Notes: a model not told the origin generated them from the sequence alone. A DNA stretch of 64,000 nucleotides from CAIQIA01 sp945861105 (GCA_947488815.1 CANLCC010000005.1:20106-84105); one strand, 5' to 3'. Positions 16,696 through 26,229 are shown, numbered from the stretch's first letter. A program made the numbers and translations.

Positions 16696-18328
16696 GCAGC
16701 TTGACCGCACCACGGCCACGGGCGGTCGGGTGGAGCTGCTGGTGGGCCACTTCGCCCAGGCGGCTCCGGCCGACGCCGCCTGGGCCCTGCATTGTCTGCT
16801 CGGGCGCCAGCGGCGGCGACTGATCACCGGCCGGCGGCTGCGGGAGATCTGCCTGCAGGCCAGCGGCCTGCCGCCCTGGTTGTTTGACGAATGCCACGCC
16901 CAGGTGGGTGATTCGGCCGAGACCGTCGCCCTGCTCTGGTGCCAGGCAGCGGTGGTGGCTGATCCGCAGGGCCTGCGGCAGCGGCCGCTGCACCGGTGGA
17001 TGGAACAGATCCTGCCGGACCTGGCGGCCCTGGAGGGATCCGACCAGGCCGCTGCCGTCTGCACCCTCTGGAGCCAGCTGGAGCCGGGGGAGCTGCTGGT
17101 GATCAACAAGCTGCTCACCGGCGGCTTCCGGGTGGGCGTGGGTCCCGGCCTGGTGGTGAGGGCCCTGGCCCGTCATGGCGGTCTCGAAGAAGCGGACGTG
17201 CACCACCGGCTGATGGGGGGCTTCAGCCCCGGCGCCGAGGCCTGGGGGGCGCTGCTGGCCAGCACCGGCCCTGACCAGCCGCTGGCCAGCCGCCCCTTCC
17301 CCTTCTTTCTGGCCTCGCCCCTCGAACCCGCCGCCGACGGCCCGCCCCTGCCCGGGCTGCCCGCCGATTGGCTGGTCGAGTGGAAATGGGATGGCATCCG
17401 CGGTCAGCTGATCCAGCGCGCGGGTCAGACCTTTCTCTGGAGTCGCGGTGAAGAGCTGATCAACCCGGCCTTTCCCGAGCTGGTCACCGCCGCCGCCGGG
17501 CTGCCGGACGGGACGGTGCTGGATGGCGAGGTGCTGGTGTGGCCAGCGGCTGACCGCCAGCCGGCCCCCTTCCATCAGCTGCAGCGGCGCCTGGGCCGCA
17601 AGGCCCCGGGGGCAAGGTTGCTGGCCGACTGCCCGGCGGTGTTCGTGGCCTATGACCTGCTGGAACAGGGCGGTGACGACTGGCGCCAGCGGCCCCTGCA
17701 GGAGCGGCGGCAGGGCCTGGAGGGGGTGATCGCGGCGTTGCCGGCGGCCGCCGCCCAGCGGCTGCATCGCTCGCCAGCCCTGGCCCTGGCCTCCTGGGAT
17801 GACCTCGAACGCCTGCGCAGCCAGGCGGCCGCCGCCGGTGCCGAGGGGCTGATGCTCAAGGCCCTGGCGTCGCCGTACCTGGCCGGCCGCCGCCGCGGCA
17901 GCTGGTGGAAGCACAAGCGCGAGCCCTACAGCCTCGATGCCGTGCTGCTCTATGCCCAGGCCGGCAGTGGCCGCCGCGCCAACCTCTTCACCGACTACAC
18001 CTTCGGCCTCTGGGATGGGGACCCGCAGGCCGGCGACGGTGCCCAGCTGGTCACCTTCGCCAAGGCCTATTCGGGCCTCAACGATGGCGAGATCCGTGAG
18101 CTCGACCGCTGGATCCGCCGCCACACCACCGACCGCTTCGGGCCGGTGCGGGCGGTGGAACCGCTCCAGGTGTTCGAGCTGGCCTTCGAGGGGCTGCAGC
18201 CGTCCGGGCGCCACCGCAGCGGCATCGCCGTGCGTTTCCCCCGCATCGCCCGCTGGCGCCGCGACAAACCCGCCGCCGAGGCCGACAGCCTGGCCAGCGC
18301 CAGGGCCCTGCTGGAGGCTCCCCGATGA
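16670..18328 (+). CDS. ATP-dependent DNA ligase (cassette-associated, TIGR04120-like)
   Basis: Seals nicks using ATP; distinct from the essential NAD-dependent LigA. The N-terminal about 200 residues form an alpha-helical ligase domain, followed by the nucleotidyl-transferase domain with catalytic lysine in VEWKWDGIRGQ (about K239), motif III-like DGEVLVW, motif IV EGLMLKAL, motif V WWKHKR, and an OB domain. ATG 16670 follows GGGGAG at 16655-16660. Length 552 residues is normal for the family. Its stop overlaps the helicase start (ATGA at 18325). Confidence 0.92.
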   Translation: MQAFCRLFEQLDRTTATGGRVELLVGHFAQAAPADAAWALHCLLGRQRRRLITGRRLREICLQASGLPPWLFDECHAQVGDSAETVALLWCQAAVVADPQGLRQRPLHRWMEQILPDLAALEGSDQAAAVCTLWSQLEPGELLVINKLLTGGFRVGVGPGLVVRALARHGGLEEADVHHRLMGGFSPGAEAWGALLASTGPDQPLASRPFPFFLASPLEPAADGPPLPGLPADWLVEWKWDGIRGQLIQRAGQTFLWSRGEELINPAFPELVTAAAGLPDGTVLDGEVLVWPAADRQPAPFHQLQRRLGRKAPGARLLADCPAVFVAYDLLEQGGDDWRQRPLQERRQGLEGVIAALPAAAAQRLHRSPALALASWDDLERLRSQAAAAGAEGLMLKALASPYLAGRRRGSWWKHKREPYSLDAVLLYAQAGSGRRANLFTDYTFGLWDGDPQAGDGAQLVTFAKAYSGLNDGEIRELDRWIRRHTTDRFGPVRAVEPLQVFELAFEGLQPSGRHRSGIAVRFPRIARWRRDKPAAEADSLASARALLEAPR

Positions 18329-20778
18329 CCCCCGCCGCGCCGCTGGCACCGGTGGAGGACTGGTTCCGTCGCCGGGGCTGGACACCGCTCCCCTTCCAGC
18401 GCCGCTGCTGGCAGGCCTACCTGGCCGGGGAGGACGGGCTGATCCAGGTGCCCACCGGTTCCGGCAAGACCTATGCCGCCGTCATGGGGCCGATCGCCGA
18501 GATGCTGGCCGCCCCGGGCCCGGCCGACGAGGCTGGCCTGCAGCTGCTGCTGCTGACGCCGCTGCGGGCCCTCAGCCGTGACCTGGCCCTGGCCCTGCAG
18601 GAGCCGATCACCACCATGGGCTGGCCCCTGCGGGTGGGCCTGCGCACGGGGGACACCAGCAGCGCCGAACGGGCCCGCCAGAAGCGCCGTCCCCCCCAGA
18701 TCCTGATCACCACCCCCGAATCCCTGGCGGTGCTGCTGGCCTCCCCCGATGCGCCGGCCCTGCTGGCCCCCCTGCGGGCGGTTGTGGTCGACGAATGGCA
18801 CGAGCTGATGGGCAGCAAGCGCGGCACCCAGACCGAACTCTGCCTCGGCTGGCTGCGGGCCCTGCGGCCGGCCCTGCGCACCTGGGCCGTGAGCGCCAGC
18901 CTCGGCAACCCCGAGGAGGCCGCCGCGACGGTGGTGGGGGAGGGGCGCCCGGCGACCCTGGTGCAGGCCCCGATCCAGCGGCCCCTGGCCATCCGCACCC
19001 TGCTGCCCGACAGCATCGATGGCTTCCCCTGGGCGGGCCACCTGGGCTTGCGCATGCACGACCGGCTGGTGGGGGCCCTCGACCCGGCGGTGTCGACCCT
19101 GATCTTCACCAACACCCGCAACCAGGCCGAGCAGTGGCACCAGTGCCTGCGCTGGGCCTGTCCCGAGATGGAAGGCCAGCTGGCCCTGCACCACAGCGCC
19201 ATCGACCGCGCCGAGCGCGAGCGGATCGAGGCCGGTGTGAAGTGCGGCGAGATCCGCTGGGTGGTCTGCACCAGTTCCCTCGACCTGGGGGTCGATTTCC
19301 AGCCGGTCGAACGGGTGGTGCAGATCGGCAGTGCCAAGAATCTGGCGCGGCTGCTGCAGCGGGCCGGGCGGTCGGGCCACAGCCCCGGCGGTCGGGCCGA
19401 GGTGCTGTTCCTGCCCACCCATGCTCTCGAGCTGCTGGAGGTGTCGGCCATGCGGCGGGGCCTGGCGGCGGGGTTGGTGGAGCGGCGCCGCTCCCCGGGG
19501 TTGCCCCTCGATGTGCTGCTGCAGCACCTCACCGGCCTGGCCTGCGGGCCCGGCCTCGATGCCGAACGAGAGTGGCAGGTGGTGCGCAGCTGCCGCAGTT
19601 ATCGCGAGCTCAGCCGCAGCGACTGGGACTGGTGTCTGCAGCTGCTGCAGGAGGGTGGCGCCTGCCTGGGGGCCTATCCACGCTTCCGCAAGCTCGAAGC
19701 CGACGGGCCGCTGCTGCGGGTGCAGGATCCGGCCATCGCCCGGCTCCACCGTCTGAACATCGGCACGATCACCGCTGACCAGGCCGTCACCGTGAAGCTG
19801 CAGCGGGGGGGCGTGCTGGGCCATGTCGAAGAGGCGTTCGCGGCCCGTCTGCGACCCGGCGATGTGTTCGTGTTCGCCGGCCGCAGCCTGCAGTTCGTGC
19901 GCCTGCGGGATCGCACGGCCGTGGTGGCGGTCGCCCGGGGGCGCAGCACCACCGTTCCGGCCTGGGCCGGTGGCCAGCTGGCCCTGTCCGACCTGCTGGC
20001 CGATGGCCTGCGGCAGGAGCTGCACCGCTGCGCCGCCGGACGGCTCGACGCCCCCGAGCTTCTGGCCCTGCAGCCACTGCTGGCCCGCCAGGATGACCTC
20101 TCGCGGGTGCCCGGCCCCGACGACCTGCTGGTGGAGCTGGTCCGCAGCCGTGAAGGCAGCCACCTCTACGCCTATCCGTTCGAAGGCCGGTTCGTGCATG
20201 AGGGGCTGGGGTTCCTCTGGGCCTGGCGGCTGGCCCGCCGCCAGGCGGGAACCTTCACGGTGTCGGTGAACGACTACGGCTTCGAGCTGCTGGCGCCCCG
20301 CGGCTATCCGTTTGACACCCTCTTCGACCCCACCCTGCTGGAGGACGGAGATCTGGAGGCGGAACTGGAGGCCTCCCTGAATCTGTCGGAGCTCTGCCGG
20401 CGTCGCTTCCGGTCCATCGCCCAGGTGGCGGGGCTGGTGCCGGGTCAGATCCCCGGCGGTGTGCGCCGCGGCGGCCAGCTGCAGCTCAGTGCCGCCCTGC
20501 TGTTTGACGTGTTCGAGCGCCACGAGCCCGGCAATCTGCTGCTGCGCCAGGCCCGCCGCGAGGTGCTCGACGAGCAGCTCGACCTGGGCCGCCTCCGTCG
20601 ATCCCTGGCACGCCTCAGGGCCTGTGCCCTGCGAATTGAGGCGCCGCCACGGCCGGGCCCCCTGGCGTTTCCGCTGCTGGTGGAACGGCTCAACAGCCGC
20701 CTCAGCAACGAAAGCCTGCTGGAGCGGGTGCAGCGCATGATGGCCGAGGCCAGCCGCCACGAGGCCCGGGATCCATGA
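18325..20778 (+). CDS. Ligase-associated DEXH-box helicase (Lhr-like)
   Basis: An 817-residue SF2 helicase. Walker A is VPTGSGKTYAAV near residue 44, motif Ia TPLRALSRDLA, motif II VVVDEWHELMGSKRG, motif III SASLGNPEEA, motif IV IFTNTRNQAE, and motif VI LLQRAGRSGHSPGG. The C-terminal half matches the Lhr core accessory domains. Families of this type (TIGR04121) unwind DNA for the partner ligase and nuclease. Translation is coupled on both sides by ATGA overlaps (18325-18328 and 20775-20778). Confidence 0.93.
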   Translation: MTPAAPLAPVEDWFRRRGWTPLPFQRRCWQAYLAGEDGLIQVPTGSGKTYAAVMGPIAEMLAAPGPADEAGLQLLLLTPLRALSRDLALALQEPITTMGWPLRVGLRTGDTSSAERARQKRRPPQILITTPESLAVLLASPDAPALLAPLRAVVVDEWHELMGSKRGTQTELCLGWLRALRPALRTWAVSASLGNPEEAAATVVGEGRPATLVQAPIQRPLAIRTLLPDSIDGFPWAGHLGLRMHDRLVGALDPAVSTLIFTNTRNQAEQWHQCLRWACPEMEGQLALHHSAIDRAERERIEAGVKCGEIRWVVCTSSLDLGVDFQPVERVVQIGSAKNLARLLQRAGRSGHSPGGRAEVLFLPTHALELLEVSAMRRGLAAGLVERRRSPGLPLDVLLQHLTGLACGPGLDAEREWQVVRSCRSYRELSRSDWDWCLQLLQEGGACLGAYPRFRKLEADGPLLRVQDPAIARLHRLNIGTITADQAVTVKLQRGGVLGHVEEAFAARLRPGDVFVFAGRSLQFVRLRDRTAVVAVARGRSTTVPAWAGGQLALSDLLADGLRQELHRCAAGRLDAPELLALQPLLARQDDLSRVPGPDDLLVELVRSREGSHLYAYPFEGRFVHEGLGFLWAWRLARRQAGTFTVSVNDYGFELLAPRGYPFDTLFDPTLLEDGDLEAELEASLNLSELCRRRFRSIAQVAGLVPGQIPGGVRRGGQLQLSAALLFDVFERHEPGNLLLRQARREVLDEQLDLGRLRRSLARLRACALRIEAPPRPGPLAFPLLVERLNSRLSNESLLERVQRMMAEASRHEARDP

Positions 20779-21518
20779 CCACGGCCGTTCTGGACTGGGG
20801 CGATGAGCGGCTGGAGCTGTTGCCCGAAAAGGCCCTGTGGCTGCCGCAGCGCCGCTGGCTGCTGATCGCCGACGTGCACCTGGCCAAGGCTGAACATGCC
20901 CAGGCCCTGGGGGTGCCGGTGCCCAGCGACGGGGGCAGGGCCGACCTGGAGCGGCTGGCTGCCCTGGGCCGTCGCTGGCGGCCGCTGCGGGTGTTCATCC
21001 TCGGCGATCTGGTGCACCATCCCCGGGCCGTGACGCCGGCCCTGGAGGCGCAGCTGCGCCGGACCCTGGCGGAGCTGGCCTGCCCGGTGACCTGGATCGA
21101 GGGCAACCACGACCGCCAGCGCCCCCTGGCCGGCCTGCGGGGGGAGGCGTCCCAGCGGCGGGGGGGGCTCTGGCTCAGCCATGCACCGGAGCCATCACCG
21201 CGGGAGGAGTGGCTGAATGTCTGCGGACATGTTCATCCTGTGGCCATTGTGAAAGGTGGAGCGGACCGTCTTCGTTTACCCTGTTTCGCGCTTGTTGAGC
21301 ATCCGCCGCGTCTGGTTCTGCCAGCTTTCGGTTGCTTGACTGGCGGCCAACCAGCCTCGGGGATTGCAGCTCAATGGGTCGTCGCCGACGGGTCAGTGCT
21401 GAGATGGCCCAGCCCGCGACGGCGCTGGCCACAGCCCCCGCCCCGGCGTCCCCGCGGCGGCGGCGGCGGGCCACCCTTCGTTCCGGAGATCCCCTGCCCG
21501 CCGGCGGCGCCAGGGTGA
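20775..21518 (+). CDS. pdeM: Ligase-associated metallophosphoesterase PdeM
   Basis: Last enzyme of the cassette. Metal-binding motifs: LIADVHLAKAEH (D-x-H), FILGDLVHH (GD), IEGNHDRQ (GNHD), LWLSHAPEP and CGHVHPV (GHxH). This is the TIGR04123 family found with the ligase, exonuclease and helicase. The core ends near residue 215; the last 30 residues are a Pro/Arg/Gly-rich tail (RRRWPQPPPRRPRGGGG) that is probably disordered. The stop overlaps a GTG start of the next gene (GTGA at 21515-21518). Confidence 0.88.
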   Translation: MTTAVLDWGDERLELLPEKALWLPQRRWLLIADVHLAKAEHAQALGVPVPSDGGRADLERLAALGRRWRPLRVFILGDLVHHPRAVTPALEAQLRRTLAELACPVTWIEGNHDRQRPLAGLRGEASQRRGGLWLSHAPEPSPREEWLNVCGHVHPVAIVKGGADRLRLPCFALVEHPPRLVLPAFGCLTGGQPASGIAAQWVVADGSVLRWPSPRRRWPQPPPRRPRGGGGGPPFVPEIPCPPAAPG

Positions 21519-22938
21519 TTCCCCTGCGGCGCCGTGGTCGGCGCCGCCGCTGGGTGGCCTGGTCCCTCGTTGGTCTGCCGGTCGCCCTGTTCACCTTCTG
21601 TGTGGCCATCGCGCCGAGCCATCGGCCCGTCACCCCCGGCACCGCAGCGGCCCCCAGCGGTGGTGTGGCGGTCGACGAGAAGTTCCGCTACCTGCCCGAC
21701 CCGGAGGTCTACGCCCTCGACTTCGACCCCCGAAAGGTGCGCTTCGGTCTGCTGGAAGGCTGGGACCGGGAGCAGGAGGCCTACGGCGACACGTCCGCCC
21801 TGGCCTTCGTGTCGGGGCCGATGTATGAGCGCTACACCGATGCCCCCGGTCAGGAGGTGACCGTTCCCCTGGGGGACATCAAGCTGGGGGACCGGGTCTG
21901 GCGCGGTCGCAACCGCACGGCATCGCGCCAGCGGGCGTTCATCGGCATCACCCACGGCGGTCGCATCGATTTCGGCTACGGCGAACTCACCCCCGAGCGC
22001 GAAGGCGAGTACGACACCTTCATCGGCGGTCTGCACGCCCTCTACAACGATCTCCAGCAACCGCCGGCCGACTACCGCGGCGCCTACAGCGTCAGCATGG
22101 GCCAGCAGATCCGCTATTTCCTGCCCCGGATCCGCATGGTCATCGGTCTGCGCAGCGATGGCCGTCTCGAGGTGTTCATGAGCCGCGACGGCCTCACCCT
22201 CGAGCAGACCGAGGAACTGTCGCGCCGCCGGGTCTCGTGGCGGCCTACATGCCCGACCACGCCTCCAAGAGTCGCTTCATCATCCCCGGCACCAAGGGCT
22301 TCAGCGAGGAGGACGCCAACTGGATCAGCGGTGGTGCCACCAGCTTTGTGCATGTGCCCTACATGCTGCGCCTCGAGCCCCGGCCGTTCTTTTTGCAGGG
22401 GGACCTGCTGGCCAACCTCAACCCCCTGATCCGCAATTCAGCCTGCGGTAACCCCGTCAGCTGCGGTCTGCACCTGGGGGGCCGTGTGATGGACCGGGCC
22501 CTGGCGGGCTTCAACCGCCTCATGGAACGGGGGGTGGTGCCCCTGGCCCGCCTGGTCTGGAGACCCTCCACCGGCCCCTCGCCGACCCGCTCGCCGGCCG
22601 CGGCCCCCCTGCGGGAACCGCCGATCACGGCGGATCCGGCCCGGGCCCTGCAGAGCGAGCCGAAGCCCACCAGCCTGCCGGCCGATCGCCAGCCGGCGGA
22701 TCGCCAACCCGTGGCGCCCTCCCCCCTGCCGCCCGATCTGCCGGCCCCCGAGGTGGTGCCCGACCGTGCCGGCCGTGGCGGCGACGCCGTCTACGACCCC
22801 AATCTGCCCCTGGAGGGAGGCGCCGCCCCGGCGCCCGACCCGGTGGCGGCCCCGGCGCCGCCCCCGCTGCCCCCGGCTGCCGTTGCTCCACCCACGGCCC
22901 CACCACCGGTGACGCCGCCGCCGGCCCCCGGGGGCTGA
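21515..22938 (+). pseudogene. Membrane-anchored cyanobacterial hypothetical protein, frameshifted
   Basis: Coding potential runs in one frame from GTG 21515 to about 22230 and continues in another frame to 22938. Part one has a basic N-terminus, a membrane segment (WVAWSLVGLPVALFTFCVAI) and an extracytoplasmic domain up to LTLEQTEELSRR. Part two continues with VAAYMPDHASKSRFIIPG, GATSFVHVPYML and a long Pro/Ala-rich tail. After the switch the first frame turns into low-complexity nonsense. One base missing around 22222-22236 explains it; no slippery heptamer for programmed shifting is visible. Either a real loss or a sequence error. Family and function are unknown to me. GTG 21515 is chosen because it couples to the pdeM stop. 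Confidence 0.7.
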
Positions 22939-22950
22939 GCGGCCGGTCCC

Positions 22951-23415
22951 TCAGGCCTCGGCCAGGGCGCGCACCACATCACCGCGGGTCAGCACCCCCA
23001 CGGGGTGCTGGTCATCGTCCAGCACGAACAGGCGCTGGGTGCTGCGTTCATGCAGCAGCCGCGCGGCCGCCGGCAGGGACAGCTCACCACGGCAGCTGTG
23101 GGGTTGACGGCCCATCACGTCGGCCACCGTGTTGCCGAGCACCTGGTGCACCTCCTTGTCCCAGCTGAGGGGGTTGCGCAGGTAGATGACCGCATCGAGC
23201 AGCATCACGTAGGGACCGGTCTCGAAGCCGCTTTCCCGCACCATCAGGTCCTGTTCCGAGAGTTCGCCCACCAGGCGACCGTCGTCATCGACCACCGGCA
23301 GCCCGCTGATGTGGTGCTCGCTCAGCAGCTGCACCGCCTCCTGCAGGGGCGTGGCGGCCGTCACCGAAAGCACGGGCCGGCTCATCACCTCGGCCACCGA
23401 TCGCTGCACCACCAT
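22951..23415 (-). CDS. Tandem CBS-domain protein
   Basis: A 154-residue protein made of two CBS motifs that usually bind adenine nucleotides. CBS1: SVAEVMSRPVLSVTAATPLQ with ISGLPVVDDDGRLVGELSE; CBS2: TVADVMGRQPHSCRGELSL with TQRLFVLDDDQHPVGVLTR. There is no attached catalytic domain. Between the motifs an acidic/aromatic loop (ESGFETGPYVMLLDAVIYL) is typical of plant and cyanobacterial CBSX proteins, which regulate thioredoxin systems in chloroplasts; whether this one does is unknown. Confidence 0.88.
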   Translation of the reverse strand: MVVQRSVAEVMSRPVLSVTAATPLQEAVQLLSEHHISGLPVVDDDGRLVGELSEQDLMVRESGFETGPYVMLLDAVIYLRNPLSWDKEVHQVLGNTVADVMGRQPHSCRGELSLPAAARLLHERSTQRLFVLDDDQHPVGVLTRGDVVRALAEA

Positions 23416-23450
23416 GGGGTCATCCTGGTTGCTGGCATTCTGCAGCGCCC

Positions 23451-23984
23451 ATGACCGGCCCGTCCCTGCGTCGCCTCGCCGATGGGCTCACCGTGCTGCG
23501 GGCGCTGCTGGGGTTGCCGCTGCTGCTGGTGCTGCAGGCCGGCTGGGGCTGGCTGGGCTGGCTGCTGCTGCTGGCCGGCGCCCTCACGGATGCCGCCGAC
23601 GGCTGGCTGGCCCGCCGGGCCGGGGGTGGCACGGCCTGGGGGGCGCGGCTCGATCCCCTCAGCGACAAGCTGCTGATCTGTGCGCCGCTGCTGCTGCTGG
23701 CGGCCGACGGTCGGTTGCCCCTCTGGGCGGTCTGGCTGCTGCTGGCCCGCGAATTGTTGATCACCGGCTGGCGGCAGGACCGCCCCGGCGGGGGGCCGGC
23801 CTCAAGGGTCGGCAAGCTCAAGACCGTGGTGCAGCTGCTGGCCCTGCTGCTGCTGCTGTGGCCCGGACCAGGCCAGGCCCAGGTGGCGGCCAGCGGCCTG
23901 GCGGCCTTCTGGCTGGCCCTGGCCCTGGCGCTGGTCTCGGCCTGGCAGTACCTCAGCCCGCCAGCAGGGCCGCATCGCCGCTGA
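23451..23984 (+). CDS. CDP-alcohol phosphatidyltransferase family protein
   Basis: Integral membrane phospholipid-synthesis enzyme, likely PgsA-like. The family signature D-G-x2-A-R-x8-G-x3-D-x3-D is present as ADGWLARRAGGGTAWGARLDPLSDK near residue 50 (the aspartates are metal ligands). Four to six hydrophobic helices cover the rest. At 177 residues it is of PgsA size; it probably makes phosphatidylglycerol phosphate or a related lipid, but a second, true pgsA could exist elsewhere. Its 3' end overlaps the convergent epimerase gene by 32 bases. Confidence 0.85.
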   Translation: MTGPSLRRLADGLTVLRALLGLPLLLVLQAGWGWLGWLLLLAGALTDAADGWLARRAGGGTAWGARLDPLSDKLLICAPLLLLAADGRLPLWAVWLLLARELLITGWRQDRPGGGPASRVGKLKTVVQLLALLLLLWPGPGQAQVAASGLAAFWLALALALVSAWQYLSPPAGPHRR

Positions 23985-24873
23985 CATCGGCCGGGCTGGC
24001 CGGACGGAGGGCATGGTCGCGCTGGTGGCTGTCGCTGAGGGCCGCCGCCAGGTCGTAGCGCGGACTCCAGGCCAGTTCGCGTTCCAGCCGCTCCACCGAT
24101 GTGAGGAAATGGCTGAGCCGCAGGGGAAAGGCCTTGCGGGCCTTGGGATCGAGCCGGCTGGCATCGAAGAATCGACGGTCGACGGTCGCCGGGTCGATGC
24201 CGCAGGCGCGGGCGGCGGCATCCACCAGACCCAGCAGGGTGACCCCCTGGCGGCCTGAGCAGTTGTAGATGCGGTTGGTGGCTGCCTCCACCTCCAGGCA
24301 GCGGGCCATGGCCATGGCCAGGTCGTCCACATGGCCGAGCTGGGTGATGGTGGTGCCGTCGCCGGGAATCGGCACGGGCAGCTGGTGCACGAGCCGATCA
24401 AAGAACCAGGCCTCGATCGGGTTGTAGTTGCCCGGCCCGATGATGTAGGTGGGTCGGAAGCTGGTGAAGGGAATCCCCTCCCGGACCAGCCAGGCTTCGG
24501 TTTCGGCCTTGCCGGCGTGGCGGCTGGCGGGGTCGGTGGGGGCGTCCTCCCCGAGGGGGAGCAGGGGGCTGTCGGCGTAGACACCGGCCGACGACACATA
24601 GACGAAGCGGTGGGACGGGGCCCCCGTGCGCTCGACCACCGCCTGGCTGTCGGCCAGGGTGCGCCCCGAGCTGTCGATGATCACGTCGAAACGGCGGCCC
24701 TGCAGGGCCGCCAGCCCCTCTGCGGTGCTGCGGTCTCCGGCCAGATGCTCAACGCCGGCGGGCAGGGGCTGGCGGCCGCGGGTCAGCAGGGTCAGGGCAT
24801 GGCCCTGGGCCAGCAGCCGGGCCACCAGCGGCGGTCCGATGAAGCGGGTGCCGCCCATCACCAGGATGTCCAT
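23953..24873 (-). CDS. NAD-dependent epimerase/dehydratase family protein (CSP41b-like)
   Basis: An atypical SDR of 306 residues starting MDILVMGGTRFIGPPLVARL with the GGTxFIG nucleotide loop. The body (RFVYVSSAGVYADS, ASRHAGKAETEAWL, FTSFRPTYIIGPGNYNPIEA, GTTITQLGHVDDLA) closely follows the plant/cyanobacterial CSP41 family, in which plant members bind and cleave RNA. The active-site Tyr-x3-Lys is replaced by HAGK, so classical epimerase activity is doubtful. Confidence 0.85.
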   Translation of the reverse strand: MDILVMGGTRFIGPPLVARLLAQGHALTLLTRGRQPLPAGVEHLAGDRSTAEGLAALQGRRFDVIIDSSGRTLADSQAVVERTGAPSHRFVYVSSAGVYADSPLLPLGEDAPTDPASRHAGKAETEAWLVREGIPFTSFRPTYIIGPGNYNPIEAWFFDRLVHQLPVPIPGDGTTITQLGHVDDLAMAMARCLEVEAATNRIYNCSGRQGVTLLGLVDAAARACGIDPATVDRRFFDASRLDPKARKAFPLRLSHFLTSVERLERELAWSPRYDLAAALSDSHQRDHALRPASPADVSGDAALLAG

Positions 24874-24944
24874 GGAGCCAACGCGCCGGATGCGCCGCCA
24901 TTCAACCCCCCGGCCGGGAAGATGGAGTGAGCATCCAGGCTCCG

Positions 24945-25715
24945 ATGGAGATCATCCCGGCCATCGATCTGCTCGACGGCCAGTGCGTCCGTCTGCATCA
25001 GGGGGACTACGACCGCGTCACCCGCTTCGCCGATGACCCCGTGCAGCAGGCGCTGGAGTGGCAGCGACAGGGGGCGACACGGCTCCACCTGGTCGACCTC
25101 GATGGTGCCCGCAGCGGTGAGGCGGCCAACGACGGAGCGGTGCGGGCCATCACCGCCGCCCTGGCCATTCCCGTGCAGCTGGGGGGCGGCGTGCGCAGCC
25201 GCGACCGGGCCGAAGACCTGCTGGCCTGCGGGCTCGACCGGGTGATCCTGGGCACGGTGGCCGTTGAGCAGCCCGCGCTCGTGCGTGAGCTGGCGGCGGC
25301 CCACCCCGGTCGCATCGTCGTCGGCATCGATGCCCGTGACGGTCGGGTCGCCACCCGCGGCTGGCGGGAAGAGAGCAGCGTCGAGGCCACAGCCCTGGCC
25401 GCCAGCCTCGCCGACAGCGGCATCGCCGCCATCATCAGCACCGACATCGCCACCGATGGCACCCTGGCGGGCCCCAACCTCGACGCCCTGCGTGCCATGG
25501 CCACCGCCGCCGCGGTTCCCGTGATCGCCTCAGGGGGCATCGGTGACCTGGCCGATGTGCTCAGCCTGCTGGCGCTCGAACCGCTGGGGGTGGAAGGGGT
25601 GATCATCGGCCGGGCGCTGTATGACGGCCGCCTTGACCTGGCTGAGGCGATCGCTGCCGTCGGACCGGGCCGCTGGCAGGACCCGCCCGTTGTCGGAGAT
25701 GGTGTGATTGTCTGA
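24945..25715 (+). CDS. hisA: HisA, ProFAR isomerase
   Basis: Histidine pathway isomerase with a TIM-barrel fold. The N-terminal catalytic Asp lies in EIIPAIDLLDGQCVRLHQGDY and the C-terminal acid in AIISTDIATDGTLAGPNL; phosphate loops are LGGGVRS and IASGGIGD. ATG 24945 gives 256 residues and the usual MEIIPAID start; an upstream GTG at 24927 would add six. Not next to other his genes; hisH is at 37646-38257. Confidence 0.96.
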   Translation: MEIIPAIDLLDGQCVRLHQGDYDRVTRFADDPVQQALEWQRQGATRLHLVDLDGARSGEAANDGAVRAITAALAIPVQLGGGVRSRDRAEDLLACGLDRVILGTVAVEQPALVRELAAAHPGRIVVGIDARDGRVATRGWREESSVEATALAASLADSGIAAIISTDIATDGTLAGPNLDALRAMATAAAVPVIASGGIGDLADVLSLLALEPLGVEGVIIGRALYDGRLDLAEAIAAVGPGRWQDPPVVGDGVIV

Positions 25716-25764
25716 ATGACCCCTGGACAGCCGCCTAGACTGGGTCATCTTTCGCTGTGCTGAT

Positions 25765-26229
25765 TTGCGCTCCCAGGCGCCGCCATCTCCCCGGGACCCG
25801 TCTCCGGCCAGCACTGCAGGTCTGGAGGGAGCCTATCGGGACTGCCGGAACCGGGGCCTGCGCCTGAGCCGTCAGCGCCGATTGGTGCTCGAGATTCTCT
25901 GGCGCACCGGCGGCCACCTCAGCGCCCGCGATATCTTCGAGCAGCTCAATGCCGACGGCCGGCGCATCGGCCACACCTCGGTGTATCAGAACCTCGAATC
26001 CCTGCATGACAACGGGGTGATCGAGTGTCTTGACCGCGCCGGTGGGCGTCTCTACGGCCATCGCACCGACCCCCACAGCCATCTCACCTGCCTCGAGAGC
26101 GGTCAGATCAGCGACCTCGACATCCAGCTCCCCCCTGAGCTGCTGCAGCAGATCGAGGCCGCCACCGGTTTCGAGATCGAGTCGTACAGCCTTCAGCTCC
26201 AGGGCCGGCCGCGGTCGGCAACGGCATGA
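25765..26229 (+). CDS. Fur-family transcriptional regulator (PerR/Fur-like)
   Basis: Metal-responsive DNA-binding repressor of 154 residues. The winged helix is LRLSRQRRLVLEILWRTGGHLSARDIFEQL with the recognition part IGHTSVYQNLESLHDNGVIE; the metal site is YGHRTDPHSHLTCLESG. It has no CxxC structural zinc motif, which is more often lost in PerR-like or cyanobacterial Fur variants than in Zur. Start is TTG 25765 by frame; no better start exists. Coupled to the DUF3685 gene by ATGA at 26226. Confidence 0.88.
   Translation: MRSQAPPSPRDPSPASTAGLEGAYRDCRNRGLRLSRQRRLVLEILWRTGGHLSARDIFEQLNADGRRIGHTSVYQNLESLHDNGVIECLDRAGGRLYGHRTDPHSHLTCLESGQISDLDIQLPPELLQQIEAATGFEIESYSLQLQGRPRSATA

Noticed and set aside
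14467..17118. An 883-residue minus-strand frame covering the aldolase and the exonuclease/ligase genes
   Set aside because: Only 14467-15555 has protein-like content (class I aldolase). The upstream part is antisense to real genes and stays open only because of high G+C.
16493..18385. A 630-residue minus-strand frame opposite the ligase
   Set aside because: Shadow frame; the plus strand has all ligase motifs.
18067..20760. A 897-residue minus-strand frame opposite the helicase
   Set aside because: Gln/Gly/His-rich shadow of a clear SF2 helicase on the plus strand; no domain.
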